Of a DNA stretch of 64,000 nt, positions 44,567-53,134 are shown one piece after another. Below the pieces are notes generated by a model that ran no database searches, had not been told where the DNA came from, and saw only the letters and a program-made list of their open reading frames with translations. Where the stretch lies: assembly GCF_019856455.1 (NCBI RefSeq), contig NZ_CP082205.1, positions 1,798,001 to 1,862,000 of the forward strand. Direction: 5' to 3'. Every line of letters begins with the position of its first letter. Position 1 is the stretch's first letter. Position numbers and translations under genes: made by a program. The DNA is from Streptococcus suis. GTDB lineage: Bacteria; Bacillota; Bacilli; Lactobacillales; Streptococcaceae.

Positions 44567-45427
44567 TTAATAGGTCCCTTCTTCACCTTGACTGGTCAAA
44601 ATAACCGGTCCATCTTTGGTGATGACAAATTGGTGTTCGTATTGACAAGACAAACCACCATCAAGTGTTTTGTGAGCCCAACCAGTCTTCATATCCGTAT
44701 CAATTTCCCAAGTCCCTGTATTAATCATAGGCTCGATAGTCAAAACCATGCCCTCACGCAAGCGAAGACCTCGACCTTTAGTTCCATAATGAGGAACCAT
44801 CGGCTCTTCGTGGAAAGTTGGTCCAACGCCGTGACCCACCAAGTCACGAACAACACCGTAGCCAAGACCTTCTGCATATTCTTGAATGGCTGCACCAATA
44901 TCACCGATACGATTGCCAACAACTGCTTGCTCGATACCGCGATACAAACATTCCTTAGTCACGTCCATCAAGTTTTGAACTTCCTCAGAGACCTGACCAA
45001 CTGCATAAGCCCAGCAGGAATCCGCACAACCACCACGATAGGTCTGGGTGATTTTCTTCATAGCCTTGACATCATTAAAGTTGAGCTTAGAAACATCAAC
45101 TACCGCTTTATCCAAAGGCTCGCTCAAAACCATATCGACCTTCAGTAAATCACCTTCTTTAAGCTTGTAATGACGTGGAAAGGCATGAGCGACCTCGTCA
45201 TTCAATCCACAACAAGTCGCATAAGGATAATCCATCAATTCTCCATCAACACCAATTTGGAGTGGCAAAACATTCTTTTCCTTACACGTTTTACGGACAT
45301 ATTCCTCTACTTCCCACATGTCCACACCTGGCTTGATAATCTCTCGCAAACCAATATGAATACCAGCCAGAACATCTCCAGCACGTTTCATTGCATCAAT
45401 TTCTCGTTGTGATTTAATGGTAATCAT
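44567..45427 (-). CDS. map: Methionine aminopeptidase, type I
   Basis: 286 residues. Metal ligands occur in LLKVDMVLSE (Asp), GGCADSCWAY region (Asp), GHGVGPTFHEEP (His), EGMVLTIEPM (Glu) and the C-terminal YEHQ (Glu). There is an insert of about 25 residues after the second Asp (SCWAYAVGQVSEEVQNLMDV), as in pneumococcal Map. It removes the initiator Met from nascent chains and is essential. Overlaps the upstream acetyltransferase by four bases (ATGA). Confidence 0.95.
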   Translation of the reverse strand: MITIKSQREIDAMKRAGDVLAGIHIGLREIIKPGVDMWEVEEYVRKTCKEKNVLPLQIGVDGELMDYPYATCCGLNDEVAHAFPRHYKLKEGDLLKVDMVLSEPLDKAVVDVSKLNFNDVKAMKKITQTYRGGCADSCWAYAVGQVSEEVQNLMDVTKECLYRGIEQAVVGNRIGDIGAAIQEYAEGLGYGVVRDLVGHGVGPTFHEEPMVPHYGTKGRGLRLREGMVLTIEPMINTGTWEIDTDMKTGWAHKTLDGGLSCQYEHQFVITKDGPVILTSQGEEGTY

Positions 45428-45996
45428 TTATTCTCCTCATACATTTCTAAACTAAATTCAGCCCTCTTCAAGCTAAATTTTAGATAATTTCTTGTTTTAT
45501 GGCTATAGCGGTCACTTCCGCGATACTGCGCAACCTGTACCAAACCAGCTTTTTTCGCCACCATCTGACTGGCCACATTTTCCTCATGAGTGACGATAAC
45601 CAGCTCCCTCAGACCAAACTCATAAAAAGCTAGATAGACTAAAGTCCTCACTGCTTCCGTCATTAAGCCTCTTCTCCAGTAGTCTTTTTTTAGGAAATAG
45701 CTGAGCTCCGCAGAAAGTTGACGTTCATCTACCTTTTCAAAGCAAAGCGCACCAATCATCCTCTCCGAATGCTTATCAACTAAGGCCCAGTTTCCCAATG
45801 GTGAACGCATAAATTTTTCAACCATTGTCGAAAAAGCAATATTTCTGTCCTCCAAAGCTGGAAAGATAAAAGGAAGATTTTCGGGATTTGATACAATTTC
45901 ATAGAAACTTTCTCCATCTTCAAAAGAAAATGGTCGTAAATACAAACGGTCCGTTTCAAAGTAAGCAAACTTCGCTAGTCTTGTCCAAAGTGTCAT
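45424..45996 (-). CDS. GNAT-family N-acetyltransferase (RimJ/RimL-like)
   Basis: 190 residues. Starts FETDRLYLRPFSFEDGESFY, with the acetyl-CoA-binding LKKDYWRRGLMTEAVRTLV near residue 105 and VIVTHEENVASQMVAKKAGL. Resembles ribosomal-protein-serine/alanine acetyltransferases; the target is not known. Transcribed into map with a four-base overlap. Confidence 0.88.
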   Translation of the reverse strand: MTLWTRLAKFAYFETDRLYLRPFSFEDGESFYEIVSNPENLPFIFPALEDRNIAFSTMVEKFMRSPLGNWALVDKHSERMIGALCFEKVDERQLSAELSYFLKKDYWRRGLMTEAVRTLVYLAFYEFGLRELVIVTHEENVASQMVAKKAGLVQVAQYRGSDRYSHKTRNYLKFSLKRAEFSLEMYEENK

Positions 45997-46013
45997 AGTG
46001 TACCCAAGGGGCT

Positions 46014-46034
46014 GAGAATTACTCCCAGCCCCAG
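46014..46034. other. GC-rich hairpin between murA and the acetyltransferase
   Basis: GGGGCTG...CAGCCCC stem with a 7-10 nt loop and no clear T-run on either side. Could be a weak terminator after murA or a processing stem. Confidence 0.5.
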
Positions 46035-46090
46035 ATTGTTTTGTTTTTAAATCGATTACGTTTTGAGAAAGTAGTTCTCAATTAGACTCT

Positions 46091-47350
46091 CTAATCCTCA
46101 ATCAATTGAATATCTGCACCTAATTCTGTCAGCTTATCAACAATATTTGAGTAACCACGTAGAATAAACTCAATGTTTGTAATTTCTGTACGCCCTTGAG
46201 CCATTAAACCAGCAATAACCATTGCGGCTCCCGCACGCAAATCGGTAGCTTTAACAGATGTACCAGTCAGTTGATTTGGACCTTCAAAGGCAATATGGTT
46301 GTTACGAGTAGAGATTTTTGCTCCAAGATTAGCAAGCTCCTGCACATGACCAACACGTTTTTCATAAATCGTATCAACAATCGTACCAGTCCCTTCTGCC
46401 TTAAGCAGTAAAGGTGTAATGGGTTGCTGCAAGTCTGTCGCAAAACCTGGATAAGGTGATGTTTTGATATTCACTGCCTTTAAGGTTTCTTGCTTTTCAA
46501 CAAAAATACTATCTTCAGAAATAGTCATGCGAACACCCATTTCTTCCAACTTAGCGATGTAACTCTCTAAGTGTTCATAAAGGACATTATCGATACGAAT
46601 ACCTTCACCAACAGCAGCAGCAAGGGCAATATAAGTCCCTGCTTCAATACGGTCTGGAATCACTTGATGACGTGTTCCTTTTAGACTGTCTACGCCTTCA
46701 ATGGTGATAATATCTGTACCCGCACCACGGATACGTGCCCCCATATTATTAAGCAAAGTTGCCACGTCAATAATTTCAGGTTCACGCGCCGCATTTTCAA
46801 TAACTGTACGGCCTTCTGCTTTGACAGCTGCTAAGATAGTATTAATGGTCGCACCAACGCTGACAACATCCATGAAGATATGTGCCCCTTGAATACGCTG
46901 ACCATTAGTTGCCAACCGCATATAGTCACCTTCATAGGTTGTCTCAGCTCCCATAGCTGCGAAAGCCTTCAAGTGCAAATCAATCGGACGCGGTCCCAAA
47001 TCACAACCACCTGGCAAGCCAACAACAGCTTGACCAAAGCGACCAAGGAGGGAACCGTAAAAATAGTAGGAGGCACGCAAGCTATTAATTTTACCAAATG
47101 GCATAGGCATGTCTTTTACACCACGAGGGTCAATCTCCAAGCTTTCACCATCACGCTTGACCGTCGCGCCCATTGTTTCCATAATATCAACTAAGCTATC
47201 TACATCCGAGATTGCAGGCACTCCGTCCAGAGTAACAATCCCATCTGCAAGAATAATGGCCGGAATAAGAGCAACAACTGAGTTTTTGGCACCACTAACG
47301 GTAACCGACCCTTTCAGTGTTTTTCCACCATTAATTACAATTTTTCTCAT
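46091..47350 (-). CDS. murA: UDP-N-acetylglucosamine 1-carboxyvinyltransferase
   Basis: 419 residues from the ATG at 47350 ([16 protein letters not shown]). EPSP-synthase fold; the catalytic Cys is in [16 protein letters not shown] near residue 115, so it should be fosfomycin-sensitive in that position. First committed step of peptidoglycan synthesis. Low-GC Gram-positives carry two murA genes; which paralogue this is cannot be told here. A perfect palindrome overlaps its promoter region. Confidence 0.95.
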   Translation of the reverse strand: MRKIVINGGKTLKGSVTVSGAKNSVVALIPAIILADGIVTLDGVPAISDVDSLVDIMETMGATVKRDGESLEIDPRGVKDMPMPFGKINSLRASYYFYGSLLGRFGQAVVGLPGGCDLGPRPIDLHLKAFAAMGAETTYEGDYMRLATNGQRIQGAHIFMDVVSVGATINTILAAVKAEGRTVIENAAREPEIIDVATLLNNMGARIRGAGTDIITIEGVDSLKGTRHQVIPDRIEAGTYIALAAAVGEGIRIDNVLYEHLESYIAKLEEMGVRMTISEDSIFVEKQETLKAVNIKTSPYPGFATDLQQPITPLLLKAEGTGTIVDTIYEKRVGHVQELANLGAKISTRNNHIAFEGPNQLTGTSVKATDLRAGAAMVIAGLMAQGRTEITNIEFILRGYSNIVDKLTELGADIQLIED

Positions 47351-47393
47351 ACTAGCATTCACTTTCTTAATTTGCCTAAAAAGGCATACGTTT

Positions 47394-47420
47394 CATTTTA
47401 CCACAATGGGTGGTAAAATG
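47394..47420. promoter_or_regulatory. Perfect 11-bp inverted repeat over the murA promoter
   Basis: Arms CATTTTACCAC and GTGGTAAAATG separated by five bases. The TAAAAT of the minus-strand arm is also the best -10 candidate for murA. This looks like an operator for an unidentified regulator. Confidence 0.6.
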
Positions 47421-47439
47421 CTAGTTATTTGATATATAA

Positions 47440-47471
47440 AAAACAGGAGGCAAGTCTGTCTCCTGTTTTGC
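47440..47471 (-). terminator. Terminator after metK
   Basis: AAAACAGGAG...CTCCTGTTTTTTATA on the minus strand. Confidence 0.92.
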
Positions 47472-47479
47472 AACTGTTC

Positions 47480-48679
47480 CTACTTAATCTTTTGTAACGC
47501 CGTTTGCAAAGCTGCTACCTTATCCAAACGTTCCCATGGCAAGTCAATATCCGTACGTCCCATGTGTCCATAGGCTGCAGTTTGCTTGTAAATCGGACGT
47601 TTGAGGTCCAACATTTGAATAATACCAGCTGGGCGTAAATCGAAAATCTGACGAACAGCTGCTTCTAATTTGCTTTCCGCTACTGTGCTCGTACCAAAGG
47701 TATCGATGCGAACTGAAACTGGGTGAGCAACACCTATAGCATAGGCCAATTGAACCTCAGCCTTTTTAGCCAAACCAGCAGCTACGATATTTATTGCGAT
47801 GTAGCGTGCCGCATAAGATGCAGAACGGTCCACTTTGGTCGCATCCTTACCAGAGAAGGCACCGCCGCCATGACGAGAATAACCACCATAGGTATCAACG
47901 ATAATCTTACGGCCTGTCAAACCAGAGTCCCCTTGAGGTCCGCCAATGACAAAGCGACCAGTTGGGTTGATAAAGTAGTTGGTTTGGTCATCCAGATAAT
48001 GAGCTGGAATGATTTCCTTGATCACACGCTCAATGACATCCTGACGAATTTGCTCCTGGCTAACTTCTGGATCATGCTGGGTCGAAATAACGACTGTATC
48101 CACACGAACAGGTCGGTTGTCTTCATCGTATTCAACTGTTACCTGTGACTTAGCATCTGGACGCAGATAAGCAATTTCACCAGATTTTCTCAACTCGGCC
48201 AAACGACGCACCAATTTGTGACTAAGTGAAATTGGCAAGGGCATAAGCTCAGGTGTTTCATCTACTGCAAAACCAAACATGAGCCCCTGGTCACCTGCAC
48301 CAATCAAATCCAACGGATCTTGACTAGCATCTTGACGAGTTTCCAAAGCTTCATTGACACCTTGGGCAATATCTGGCGATTGCTCTACAAGTGACGGATG
48401 AACTCCAACCGACTCAGCTGAAAAACCATACTCACCTTTTGTATAGCCAATCTCCGCAATCGTATCACGTACCACACGGTTAATATCCACGTAGGCAGTG
48501 GTTGAAATCTCTCCAAAGACATGAACACTACCTGTATAAACAGCCGTCTCTGCCGCTACGTGCGCATCTGGATCCTCTGCTAAAATAGCATCCAAAATAG
48601 CATCTGAAATCTGGTCTGCAATCTTATCCGGATGCCCCTCCGAAACAGATTCAGACGTAAACAACTTACGTTCTGACAT
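47480..48679 (-). CDS. metK: S-adenosylmethionine synthetase
   Basis: 399 residues. [18 protein letters not shown] near the N-terminus (ATP/Met binding), [10 protein letters not shown] near residue 115, and [19 protein letters not shown] near residue 260. It makes SAM from Met and ATP and is essential. A GGGGG Shine-Dalgarno lies eight bases before the ATG, preceded by a structured leader. Confidence 0.98.
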   Translation of the reverse strand: MSERKLFTSESVSEGHPDKIADQISDAILDAILAEDPDAHVAAETAVYTGSVHVFGEISTTAYVDINRVVRDTIAEIGYTKGEYGFSAESVGVHPSLVEQSPDIAQGVNEALETRQDASQDPLDLIGAGDQGLMFGFAVDETPELMPLPISLSHKLVRRLAELRKSGEIAYLRPDAKSQVTVEYDEDNRPVRVDTVVISTQHDPEVSQEQIRQDVIERVIKEIIPAHYLDDQTNYFINPTGRFVIGGPQGDSGLTGRKIIVDTYGGYSRHGGGAFSGKDATKVDRSASYAARYIAINIVAAGLAKKAEVQLAYAIGVAHPVSVRIDTFGTSTVAESKLEAAVRQIFDLRPAGIIQMLDLKRPIYKQTAAYGHMGRTDIDLPWERLDKVAALQTALQKIK

Positions 48680-48683
48680 AAAA

Positions 48684-48835
48684 ATGTCCCCCTTAAAATA
48701 AATTGTTACTAAGGTTACAAAGAACTAGTCGAAGACTAGTTCTTTGCGAAAGACACCTGTCTTGAGCAAAGGAAAAATCCTATTTGTGAAAGACTTTTGT
48801 CTTGTGCAAAGGAATAATTTCAGGTACTCAGGGAG
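48684..48835 (-). promoter_or_regulatory. Structured leader of metK, candidate SAM-responsive element
   Basis: Three successive stems precede metK: two similar ones with AAGAC/GTCTT arms in a near-tandem repeat, then a perfect 13-bp stem (CAAAGAACTAGTC/GACTAGTTCTTTG at 48718-48746). TTTGTAACC follows, then CCTTA that can pair with TAAGG at the ribosome site (AAGGGGG). metK leaders of Lactobacillales often carry the SMK (SAM-III) riboswitch, whose UUGUAACC and sequestered ribosome site are echoed here, but the GUUCC-AAGGAU half is not seen. Confidence 0.4.
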
Positions 48836-49060
48836 AAAGACAATTCTAGACTATATGAGAGTAGTCTAACTATTAAGAAAATGGTGACTGAAATGTAGTA
48901 AAGATTTTACAATTACTATTCAATGTTACCAGCTTCTTTAATTGTGTTTCAAGTGTTTCTGCAAATATTAACTAGTCTATAAACTACCTTTTCGGGACTT
49001 AATAACGTTTCTAGTATAGCATAGATTAACTGACTATCCTAGTATTTTCTAAAAAATAAA
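48836..49060. other. Intergenic, no gene seen
   Basis: AT-rich stretch between the metK leader and repeat copy B. It must hold the metK promoter, but no strong -35/-10 pair was picked with confidence. Confidence 0.5.
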
Positions 49061-49275
49061 GAGGAGGCTGGGCAAAAAGCCCAGGACCACTACTCAGAGT
49101 TCGTGTCAACATCTCAGCGCAGTGGTTGATTGGGTTTAACAGTCCAGTGGACTGTTGGAGCTATGCGGGGGTGGGAGTGAAACAGTCTGGGGATAGACTG
49201 TTTCAGCTCAACAACTTAAAACGAAAAATTGTTGACGAACTCTTCTATGAATGGTCGAGTTCTTTCCCACTCCCA
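49061..49275 (+). repeat. Dispersed intergenic repeat, copy B
   Basis: Begins GAGGCTGGGCAAAAAGCCCAG (hairpin) and ends ATGGTCGAGTTCTTTCCCACTCCC. Shares these ends and internal blocks TGTCAACATCTCAGCGCAGTGG and CTGTTGGAGCTATGCGGGGG with copy C (52898-53130, inverse orientation). The interior differs by insertions. Contains several AGTCT/AGACT palindromes, no coding frame. Confidence 0.8.
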
Positions 49276-49291
49276 CTCTTCTACAAAATCA

Positions 49292-49759
49292 TTAGATAAA
49301 TTCGGCATCTGCAATTGCCTGTTTAACCACCTCTAGAGGCAAATGAACCAACTCGCATCCTTTTTCCTTATAAAGATACTGGGCATAGTCGTCCATTCGG
49401 TATTCATTGATATAGACAACCCGCTTACAACCAACCTGTAACAATTGTTTGGAGCAGTTAAGGCATGGGAAATGGGTCACATAGGCAGTAAAACCTTTTG
49501 GAATTCCCCGCTCCGCTCCTTGTAAAATGGCATTGACTTCCGCATGCAAGGTTCTAGCGCAATGACCATCAATCATAAGACATTCCTGATCCAAACAATG
49601 TTCGGTTCCTGAAACAGAACCGTTGTAGCCTGTTGCGATAACCTTATTGTCCTTAACCAAAACCGCACCGACCTTTGCTCTCTTACAGGTCGCCCGATTG
49701 GCAATTAAAAGCGCCTGAGCCACAAAATACTCATCCCAAGCTAAACGATTTGTTGACAT
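49292..49759 (-). CDS. comEB: ComE operon protein 2, dCMP deaminase family
   Basis: 155 residues from the ATG at 49759 (MSTNRLAWDEYF). Zinc deaminase motifs TLHAEVNAIL (His, catalytic Glu) and FPCLNCSKQLL (two Cys); GTEHCLDQECLM adds extra metal ligands as in dCMP deaminases. Converts dCMP to dUMP for dTTP synthesis. AAAGGAG precedes the ATG. Terminal gene of the 51.5-49.3 kb operon. Confidence 0.93.
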   Translation of the reverse strand: MSTNRLAWDEYFVAQALLIANRATCKRAKVGAVLVKDNKVIATGYNGSVSGTEHCLDQECLMIDGHCARTLHAEVNAILQGAERGIPKGFTAYVTHFPCLNCSKQLLQVGCKRVVYINEYRMDDYAQYLYKEKGCELVHLPLEVVKQAIADAEFI

Positions 49760-49777
49760 GATTTCTCCTTTCTCCAC

Positions 49778-50515
49778 TCAATCCACCATCCCATAAATCT
49801 CTGCCAAGTCCTGGGCTGTGACAATACCAACAAGATCCTCTGGCGAATGAAGCTTCCCACTCGCCTGACGACTGACTAGGATGGTTGTGCGCCTACGCCC
49901 CTCAAAATGATTAATTACCTGATAAAGATGGGCTGTTATTGGTAGAACAATCACCTGAATACTATCTTCCTCACAAGCTAGTACGTCTTCAAGACTAGCC
50001 TCCACCAATTTTTCACGTATAGAGCCCGTTTCCTTGCTTGCCTTGGCCAACCAATTTGTCAATCCCTTGTCAGAAACCAGACCTTGATAAACCTTATCAG
50101 AAAAAATAGGAAACTTAGAAAAATGCTCTTGCTCCACAATTTCTAAAGCCTTTATCAATTTGTCCTTGGCCTCAAAAATAACTGGCTTAATTTTCTCGGT
50201 CTTTTGCAAATAGTCAGCAATGGCAATCGGTTCTTGGTACTGGGCTATCACTTTTTCCAAAACAGTGATCAATTCCTGCGAAGGTTGGGCTACTTCCTTC
50301 AAACCTGTTCGTTTCTCATGAACCATGAGATTACGCAACTGACGAGCCACATAGAGTTTATCCCAGTTCGCCTCAACGGGATTATGTCGCGTCAATTCCT
50401 TTGCCTTGGTCAACATAGAGCCTACATCTGCATATTCCCCATCCGCAACACCGCACACCTTACGCAAGACCTTATCCAAGTCATTGAATAACTCTAAAAA
50501 ACGGGTTTCATTCAT
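49778..50515 (-). CDS. Uncharacterised protein with CBS-like C-terminus
   Basis: 245 residues. The N-terminal half is helical (LELFNDLDKVLRKVCGVADG, QLRNLMVHEK, HEPN-like in look), the C-terminal half carries CBS-type features (VYQGLVSDKGLTNWLAKAS, IVLPITAHLYQVINHFEGRR, LVGIVTAQDLAEI). Probably binds an adenine nucleotide; role unknown. Its ATG follows the M42 peptidase stop by one base (TAAGATG). Confidence 0.7.
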   Translation of the reverse strand: MNETRFLELFNDLDKVLRKVCGVADGEYADVGSMLTKAKELTRHNPVEANWDKLYVARQLRNLMVHEKRTGLKEVAQPSQELITVLEKVIAQYQEPIAIADYLQKTEKIKPVIFEAKDKLIKALEIVEQEHFSKFPIFSDKVYQGLVSDKGLTNWLAKASKETGSIREKLVEASLEDVLACEEDSIQVIVLPITAHLYQVINHFEGRRRTTILVSRQASGKLHSPEDLVGIVTAQDLAEIYGMVD

Positions 50516-50516
50516 C

Positions 50517-51551
50517 TTAATCTACCATTGCTGATTTCAAATAGGCATCTACCATCCGCTCAGTCGCAACTACAGAATCCAAATGGGTCCGCTCGTAGGA
50601 ATGGCTGGACTCAATACCAGCCCCCAATAGGGCATGCTTAACATCTGCACCTGCTCGCATAGCTGCCGAAGCATCGGAACCATAGTAAGGATAAATATCC
50701 AGCTTGTAAGGAATACCATCCCTCTCTGCCAAGGCTACCAAGTGCTGACGAAGTTCGTAATGATATGGACCTGAACCATCTTTGACACAGATAGAAACTG
50801 TGTACTCATCTGTCTGCTGATCATCTCCCATTGCCCCCATATCGACTGCCAAATATTCAACCACCTGAGCAGGAATGCTGGAGTTGGCACCGTAGCCAAT
50901 CTCTTCATTATTTGAAAAATAGAAATGTATCGTATAAGGCATGGTCGCTCCCTCTTCCTTATAGACCTTCAAAAGATGAAGCAAAATAGCTGCGGATACC
51001 TTATCATCCAAGTGACGACTCTTGATAAAGCCAGTTTCTGTCACGACGGTACGAGGATCAAAGGAGATAAAATCTCCGACTTCAATACCCAAGGCCCGCG
51101 TCTCGTCCGCATTGGTCACTTTTTCGTCCAAACGAATTTCCATGTTGGTCTGATTGCGCTCAGCGGTACTGGCATCCCGATAGACGTGGACAGAGGTCTG
51201 GTGCATGAGAATAGTACCTGTGAAAGTCTTGCCATTTTTAGCGCAATGAATCAAACAATTTTCTCCCTCAATAGAAGGGTATCCAAATCCTCCCACCAAA
51301 TCCATTTTGAGTCGACCATCTGGTTTCACTGCACGAACCATGGCACCCAAAGTATCCAGATGAGCAGTCACCATGCGGTGCTGCTGGTCATTTTCTCCAA
51401 AAACAGTAACCAAAACACCACCCTTAGCAGTTTTGACAGCTTCATAGCCGAAACTTTCAACCTCTGCCTTGATGTAATTCATAATATCCGTCGTAAAACC
51501 AGTTGGCGACGGAGTGTTGGTCAATGTAACAATGTAATCAAGTGTCTTCAT
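50517..51551 (-). CDS. M42-family aminopeptidase (glutamyl aminopeptidase type)
   Basis: 344 residues. Di-metal site from MVTAHLDTLG (His, Asp), FIKSRHLDDKVSAA (Asp), HFYFSNNEEIGYGANS (catalytic Glu and ligand Glu) and DSSHSYERTH-like IESSHSYERTHLD at the C-terminus. Cytoplasmic tetrahedral aminopeptidase family (PepA/FrvX). It trims peptides taken up as nutrients. First gene of a three-gene run with the CBS-like gene and comEB. Confidence 0.92.
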   Translation of the reverse strand: MKTLDYIVTLTNTPSPTGFTTDIMNYIKAEVESFGYEAVKTAKGGVLVTVFGENDQQHRMVTAHLDTLGAMVRAVKPDGRLKMDLVGGFGYPSIEGENCLIHCAKNGKTFTGTILMHQTSVHVYRDASTAERNQTNMEIRLDEKVTNADETRALGIEVGDFISFDPRTVVTETGFIKSRHLDDKVSAAILLHLLKVYKEEGATMPYTIHFYFSNNEEIGYGANSSIPAQVVEYLAVDMGAMGDDQQTDEYTVSICVKDGSGPYHYELRQHLVALAERDGIPYKLDIYPYYGSDASAAMRAGADVKHALLGAGIESSHSYERTHLDSVVATERMVDAYLKSAMVD

Positions 51552-51603
51552 GAAAACCTCCTTATTTGAAACTATTATATCACGTTTTAGGTGAATTTTT
51601 TGC

Positions 51604-51609
51604 TATAAT
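51604..51609 (+). promoter_or_regulatory. Extended -10 of birA, six bases before the ATG
   Basis: TGCTATAAT, then GAAGGT, then ATG at 51616. There is too little space for a normal leader. Confidence 0.5.
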
Positions 51610-51615
51610 GAAGGT

Positions 51616-52572
51616 ATGAAAACCTACCAGAAGATTTATTTACTATTAAAAGAAAAAGACGACTACATGAGCGGAGAAGATTTGGCTCAGGAATTGGGTA
51701 TTTCTCGGACTTCAGTTTGGAAAGCCATTCGCCAGTTAGAAACGCATGGTTTAACTATTGAGGCTGCCCGTAATCGTGGTTACAAATTGGCCGATGGGGA
51801 TTTGCTACTGCCAGACTTGATTGCAGAGGAACTCCAACTGCCTGTCTACCTGAAAGCTGACAGCGATTCGACCCAACTAGATGCCAAACAAGGTATTGAA
51901 TCAGGTCATACTAGTCCTGCCCTATATCTAGCTCCCTATCAGAATAAAGCCAAGGGGCGATTTGGGAGACCCTTTTATGCATCCAAGTCAGGTGGCATTT
52001 ATATGTCGCTTCGTCTCTCTCCCAATGTTCCTTTTCTAGAATTTAAGCCCTACACCATTTTAGCTGCAGCTGCTGTTATCAAGGCCATTCAATCCCTTTG
52101 CGACTTGGACGTCCAAATCAAGTGGGTCAATGACATCTATCTCGGACACAAAAAGGTCGCTGGCATCCTCACTGAGGCTATCTCTTCTATGGAAAACCAA
52201 CGGGTAACCGATGTCATTATCGGTGTCGGCATCAATGTCCGCATAGACGATTTCCCTAAGGAATTACAACAATCTGCAGGAAATCTTTTCGAGGAACAAC
52301 CACCATTTACCCGCAACCAACTCATTACTGCCATCTGGAAAGCCTTCTTAGAAACCGATGAGAAGGAACTAATTGCCCTTTACAAAGAAAAATCACTTGT
52401 CGTTGGCCAACAAGTGAGCTTTGTAGAAAATCAAGTTGAATTTAAGGGGACTGCCATCGCTGTTACTGATACAGGAAACCTAGTTATCCAGTTAGATAAC
52501 GGCAAAGCAAAAATTATCTCCAGCGGAGAAATCAGCCTTACTTCTTGGTCTGATTCTCCACCAAACGAATAA
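51616..52572 (+). CDS. birA: Biotin-[acetyl-CoA-carboxylase] ligase / biotin repressor
   Basis: 318 residues. N-terminal winged HTH (YMSGEDLAQELGISRTSVWKAI, residues 19-40), central ligase with KAKGRFGRPFYASKSGGIY (the biotin/AMP loop, variant of GRGRRGR) near residue 115 and IKWVNDIYLGHKKVAGILTE with the catalytic Lys near 175, then an SH3-like C-terminal domain. It biotinylates acetyl-CoA carboxylase and may repress biotin uptake genes. Its 3' end overlaps the convergent DUF3272 gene by 35 bases. Confidence 0.95.
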   Translation: MKTYQKIYLLLKEKDDYMSGEDLAQELGISRTSVWKAIRQLETHGLTIEAARNRGYKLADGDLLLPDLIAEELQLPVYLKADSDSTQLDAKQGIESGHTSPALYLAPYQNKAKGRFGRPFYASKSGGIYMSLRLSPNVPFLEFKPYTILAAAAVIKAIQSLCDLDVQIKWVNDIYLGHKKVAGILTEAISSMENQRVTDVIIGVGINVRIDDFPKELQQSAGNLFEEQPPFTRNQLITAIWKAFLETDEKELIALYKEKSLVVGQQVSFVENQVEFKGTAIAVTDTGNLVIQLDNGKAKIISSGEISLTSWSDSPPNE

Positions 52573-52726
52573 ATTTAGTCACCTTGTAAGCAAAATGAAG
52601 ATTCCGATAGGCGATAAAGGCGTAGATACCTGCAATCAAGAAATCTCCTGTCAAAATCGATGCATTCATAAAATAAACAGCTAAAATAGTTGTAATGGCT
52701 AAAAAAAGAAATTGTGGAAGTTTCAT
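52538..52726 (-). CDS. DUF3272 family small membrane protein
   Basis: 62 residues, two hydrophobic segments (FLFLAITTILAVYFM and LIAGIYAFIAYRNL) and a basic C-terminus. Matches the streptococcal DUF3272 family; function unknown. TATAAT with extended TG lies seven bases before the ATG and no Shine-Dalgarno is present, again suggesting a leaderless mRNA. Convergent with and overlapping birA. Confidence 0.75.
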   Translation of the reverse strand: MKLPQFLFLAITTILAVYFMNASILTGDFLIAGIYAFIAYRNLHFAYKVTKFIRLVENQTKK

Positions 52727-52741
52727 AAAATAGATTATACC

Positions 52742-52770
52742 AAAAATTCAGTCAACTGGCTGAATTTTTA
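52742..52770. terminator. Hairpin in front of the DUF3272 gene, downstream of birA
   Basis: AAAAATTCAG..CTGAATTTTT, perfect 10-bp stem, 8-nt loop, A- and T-flanked. On the + strand it can end birA transcripts after they cross the DUF3272 gene. On the minus strand it covers the -35 region of that gene. Confidence 0.65.
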
Positions 52771-52806
52771 TATGCTTTCTTGATAGGTTTCGATTCTTTT
52801 CTAAAC

Positions 52807-52838
52807 AAGAAAACACCAATCTAATTGGTGCTTTCTTA
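52807..52838. terminator. Second hairpin downstream of birA
   Basis: AAGAAAACACCAAT-CTA-ATTGGTGCTTTCTT, near-perfect 14-bp stem with modest T-richness. Confidence 0.6.
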
Positions 52839-52897
52839 AGGAGATATGAAAAATATTTAGGATTGAATATAGTATAAAATATCTATCAAAACTATTC

Positions 52898-53130
52898 GGG
52901 AGTGGGAAAGAACTCGACCATTCATAGAAGAGTTCGTCTTCCCACCCCCGCATAGCTCCAACAGTCAGAGTAGTGACTGTTGGAGGTTGGAAATAAAGCG
53001 AACTCTGTTCGCATCAGTCGTAATGGTCAGATTTGGAGTGTAAAACACGAACAAATCTGCCAATCAACCACTGCGCTGAGATGTTGACACTAACTTTGAG
53101 AAGCGGTGCTGAGCTTTTTGCTCAGCCTCA
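52898..53130 (-). repeat. Dispersed intergenic repeat, copy C
   Basis: Inverse orientation to copy B at 49061-49275, with shared ends (GGGAGTGGGAAAGAACTCGA and GCTCAGCCTC) and shared internal blocks. Carries the hairpin GCTGAGC-TTTTT-GCTCAGC at its dnaX-proximal end. It fills the gap between birA/DUF3272 and dnaX; no gene. Confidence 0.8.
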
Positions 53131-53134
53131 TTTT

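Noticed and set aside
46014..46034. Strong terminator after murA
   Set aside because: The GC stem is clear, but there is no T-run on the minus strand, so it is listed only as a hairpin.
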